A DNA stretch of 5,665 bases from Treponema sp. (GTDB lineage Bacteria; Spirochaetota; Spirochaetia; Treponematales; Breznakiellaceae). The translations under genes were made by a program, and so were the position numbers. Shown here one piece after another: positions 4,445 to 5,665 of this stretch; the first letter of the stretch is position 1; each line of letters begins with the position of its first letter. Below the pieces are notes generated by a model. The model was not told the origin of the DNA. It saw only the letters and a list, made by a program, of their open reading frames with translations, and searched no databases. The DNA is taken from contig JAIRLQ010000317.1 in NCBI GenBank assembly GCA_031259345.1, forward strand, positions 1 through 5,665, read 5' to 3'.

Positions 4445-5524
4445 ATGGCAAAACAGATATTGGTGGTTGATGATAATATTGCGAGCCTCAAGCAAATTGA
4501 GGCCCAATTAACGTCCGGCTATGAAGTGTCTCTTGCCAAATCCGGCGCGCTGGCCCTGCAAATATGCAGGCGGGAACGGCCGGACCTTATCCTCCTGGAC
4601 ATTGAAATGCCGGAAATGGACGGGTTTGAGACCATTAAACAGCTCAAGGCGGAACCCTCCCTTAATCCGATTCCGGTTATTTTTCTTACCGGCAACCACG
4701 ACACCGCCATCGAGATCCGGGCTCTCCAGTCGGGGGCTATGGATTTTATCACCAAGCCGGCCAACAAGGACATCCTGCTCCACCGGCTTGAACTCCACCT
4801 CCAGTTTGCCGCGTATCAAAATTCCCTGAAAAATACGGTGGCGGAGCTGGAAAATACCATCGTTACTTCCTTTGCGGAACTGGTGGAATGTAAGGACTAT
4901 AATGCGGGAATCCATGCGCTGAGAACCGGCAAATACACGGAAGTCCTGGGCCGGGAGTTATTGGCCGCGGGTGTTTTCAGGGGGGAACTGACGGAAGCGG
5001 AACTAGAAAAAACCGTCCGGGCCGCCCCCCTTCATGATGTGGGAAAAGTGGGCATCAGTGATATTATCCTCCTGAAGCCGGGGCCCCTCACGGGGGAGGA
5101 ATTTGAGAAGATAAAAAAACATACCCTTATTGGGGCCCGTTTTCTGGAGACCGTGTATGAACGAACCCCGGAACAGTATTATCTGAAATTTGCCAAACTG
5201 ATTGCCGAAGGGCACCATGAACGCTACGACGGTAAGGGGTATCCCCAGGGGCTTAAAGGGGATGACATTCCCCTCTGCGCGCGGATCGTGGCGGTCTCCA
5301 GCGTTTTTAGCGCCTGTCTTATCAGCCGGGCGTATCGTGAAGCCCTGGACTTTGAAACAGCCTTCAGGATCATTCTTGACGGGAAGGGGACCTCGTTTGA
5401 TCCCCGGATTGTGGAAATATTTGAGGCCGCCAGGGACAGGATCGCCGATCTTAATCTGTCCCAGGAAACCTTAATTACGATCCAGGGAAGGAAACTTCGG
5501 AATGAAGAAAATATTGGTTGTTGA
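4445..5524 (+). CDS. Response regulator, REC + HD-GYP (cyclic-di-GMP phosphodiesterase-type)
   Basis: The product is 359 residues. A receiver domain (1-120) shows the acidic pair D9-D10, phospho-acceptor D52 in LILLDIEMPEMDG, T82 and K104 in the KP motif. After a helical linker, the HD-GYP domain (about 140-335) has GIHALRTGKY (H157, R160), LHDVGKVGI (H197, D198, K201), H226, HHERYDGKGYP (H257, H258, GYP motif) and GTSFDP. The family hydrolyses cyclic-di-GMP at a metal centre. However, the usual aDvfDAL motif reads VSSVFSACL, so its metal-ligand Asp is Ser286, and the Glu four residues before the first His is Asn153. Activity is therefore uncertain. The start at 4445 has a modest AAGGG eight bases upstream, gives the same N-terminus as the downstream paralogue and lies after the promoter; ATG 4415 is an alternative. 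The stop overlaps the next gene by 23 bases. Confidence 0.9.
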   Translation: MAKQILVVDDNIASLKQIEAQLTSGYEVSLAKSGALALQICRRERPDLILLDIEMPEMDGFETIKQLKAEPSLNPIPVIFLTGNHDTAIEIRALQSGAMDFITKPANKDILLHRLELHLQFAAYQNSLKNTVAELENTIVTSFAELVECKDYNAGIHALRTGKYTEVLGRELLAAGVFRGELTEAELEKTVRAAPLHDVGKVGISDIILLKPGPLTGEEFEKIKKHTLIGARFLETVYERTPEQYYLKFAKLIAEGHHERYDGKGYPQGLKGDDIPLCARIVAVSSVFSACLISRAYREALDFETAFRIILDGKGTSFDPRIVEIFEAARDRIADLNLSQETLITIQGRKLRNEENIGC

Positions 5525-5665
5525 CGATAACCTGGCAAGTCTGAAGCAGATCGGCGCCCAGCTGGGGGAAAGTTACGAGATTTCCCTGGCCAAGTCCGGG
5601 GCTCTGGCGTTACAGATCTGCAAACAGGAGAAGCCCGATCTTATCCTCCTGGATATTGAAATGCC
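5502..5665 (+). CDS. Second response regulator, paralogue of the preceding one (partial, runs off right edge)
   Basis: The first 55 residues are visible: MKKILVVDDNLASLKQIGAQ, then LGESYEISLAKSGALALQIC, then KQEKPDLILLDIEMP. It is the start of a receiver domain, with the acidic pair D8-D9 and predicted phospho-acceptor D51. Over 52 aligned residues it matches the upstream regulator at 43, while many synonymous positions differ, so the duplication is old and under selection at protein level. The ATG lies 20 bases before the upstream stop codon, with GGGAAGG about 10 bases before it, which suggests translational coupling. An HD-GYP output domain is likely by homology but is outside the window. 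Confidence 0.9.
   Translation, partial: MKKILVVDDNLASLKQIGAQLGESYEISLAKSGALALQICKQEKPDLILLDIEM

Noticed and set aside
4508..4915. Antisense and alternative frames within the response regulator
   Set aside because: They mirror the REC domain coding sequence and lack start signals or domains.

Overview
This window looks like the chromosome of a spirochaete, most likely a Treponema-type organism of moderate GC. The main reason is a 286-residue core flagellin of the spirochaete FlaB type, with both conserved filament domains and almost no variable insert. Three lipoproteins with relaxed, spirochaete-like lipoboxes support this. The genus is an inference from protein features, because no database search was possible.

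Layout. Bases 1-220 (minus strand) hold the end of a winged-helix reading frame that runs off the left edge. It looks like the C-terminal DNA-binding part of a Fic-type or similar regulator and may be a remnant. Bases 173-660 are non-coding and full of palindromes and inverted repeats, including an 11-bp hairpin stem, a 79-bp element with 11-bp inverted ends, and a stretch bounded by 17-bp inverted copies. Bases 662-2731 (minus) hold three tandem paralogous lipoprotein genes of an unrecognised family, tightly packed as one operon. Two intrinsic terminators at 2882-2997 separate this operon from flaB (3004-3864, minus). The 580 bases at 3865-4444 are a divergent control region. On the minus strand there is a sigma-28-like promoter (TAAA, 15 bases, ACCGATAT) that would give flaB a leader of about 270 nt containing several hairpins. 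On the plus strand there is a perfect consensus sigma-70 promoter (TTGACA, 17 bases, TATAAT). Bases 4445-5524 (plus) encode a REC + HD-GYP response regulator. A second, very similar regulator begins at 5502, overlaps the first by 23 bases and runs off the right edge.

How they may work together. FlaB builds the core of the periplasmic flagellum. HD-GYP response regulators normally degrade cyclic-di-GMP, a second messenger that often controls motility, so the divergent pair fits a motility or signalling locus. Two metal-ligand positions in the HD-GYP domain are substituted, so its enzymatic activity is uncertain. The lipoproteins would be membrane-anchored, facing the periplasm or the cell surface, and no function can be assigned. 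Their position next to flaB is suggestive, but the two terminators argue that they form a separate transcription unit.
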